In this document: positions 63,519 to 64,000 of the stretch, piece by piece
Layout of the letters: every line of letters starts with the position of its first letter
Numbering within the stretch: the stretch's first letter is position 1
Assembly: GCF_041296385.1 (NCBI RefSeq)
Contig: NC_091013.1
Location: 70,153,563 to 70,217,562, forward strand
Reading direction: 5' to 3'
DNA: 64,000 bases
Source: Aphelocoma coerulescens
Lineage: Eukaryota > Chordata > Aves > Passeriformes > Corvidae
Position numbers and translations under genes: made by a program
Notes under the pieces: model-generated
What the model was told of the DNA's origin: nothing
Databases searched by the model: none
What the model saw: only the letters and a program-made list of their open reading frames with translations

Positions 63519-63523
63519 CTGTA

Positions 63524-64000
63524 TCAATCAATGAACCACTTGCAGCATCCCCACTCCCACTCTCCATGCCCATGCAGGGGGCGTTCTACAATGAAAGCCA
63601 GAGTGTGCTGAGACTCTTCACCCCAAACTCTCGTAGGATACAAAATTTAGAAGGTTTAGCCCACACAGGCAAAGTTTACCTCAAAGCATCCTAATTTCAG
63701 AGGGCTTTATTGAGAAACGTGGGGCTTTCCCCATTTTTGCTATCTACTAAGTCTAAGAAAAAATGTCACATTGCAATTTCTGAGATAGAGAATTAATGCA
63801 CAACATGACATGCTACATATTCCTCATCAGGGCAGAAATCTCTCTGCATTTCTGTATCATGCAGGAAGAAGTACTTTCTGGAACCTAGAATTCATTCAAT
63901 CAATCTTTCACAGATCTTATTTCCAGTCCTCAAATAAGTATTAAATTCTATCCACCTTTTTGTACTTGCATCTTCATAGCTAATGGAATCCTGAGACATC
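63524..64000. other. Non-coding DNA, no gene seen
   Basis: Ordinary AT-rich flank to the window edge. No repeat or frame of note. Confidence 0.5.

Noticed and set aside
1..64000. CRISPR arrays, bacterial operons, insertion sequences, phage or plasmid origins
   Set aside because: The window is vertebrate nuclear DNA. No spaced direct repeats, ribosome binding sites or compact gene arrays are present.

Overview
This looks like a gene-poor stretch of a bird nuclear genome, most likely a passerine. The sequence is AT-rich and CpG-poor, with no run of open frames joined by splice sites, no tRNA or rRNA, and no bacterial-style gene layout. It carries two CR1 LINE 3' ends with typical avian terminal sequence. 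It also carries four long terminal repeats (LTRs) that resemble songbird ERVL-like families; the family names rest on memory, not on a database search. I could not support any host protein-coding gene. The window could be intergenic or lie inside a very long intron.

Layout. A solo LTR lies at 967-1520. A young-looking CR1 3' end follows at about 3225-3609. An old, reverse-oriented CR1-type LINE covers about 7530-8290, with a possible continuation near 9150-9220. A perfect 41-unit CCCTT array sits at 13331-13535. A longer frameshifted CR1 fragment spans about 14710-15591. An old avian LTR-type remnant occupies about 24918-25465. A 1.2 kb solo LTR with a CpG-rich part fills 34135-35368. An ancient CR1-like 3' end lies at about 47523-47660, beside a degraded reverse transcriptase remnant of a different LINE clade at about 47815-48050. 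A 947 bp solo LTR holding the longest open frame of the window is at 54094-55040. An ancient LINE fragment lies at about 61140-61530. A fourth solo LTR is at 62882-63518. The rest is unremarkable AT-rich DNA with short A-tracts and simple repeats.

How it fits together. All four solo LTRs start TG, end CA and are flanked by exact 5-bp direct repeats (TTCAC, ACTTT, TTGTC, CTGTA). Each is therefore the scar of a provirus that inserted and then lost its interior by LTR-LTR recombination. The two strongest CpG-rich patches of the window lie inside two of these LTRs, so the LTRs are the best candidates for local promoter or enhancer activity. I did not find a convincing new gene system. The items most worth a second look are the LTR open frame, the perfect AAGGG/CCCTT array, the non-CR1 reverse transcriptase remnant and the old CR1 that is still readable.
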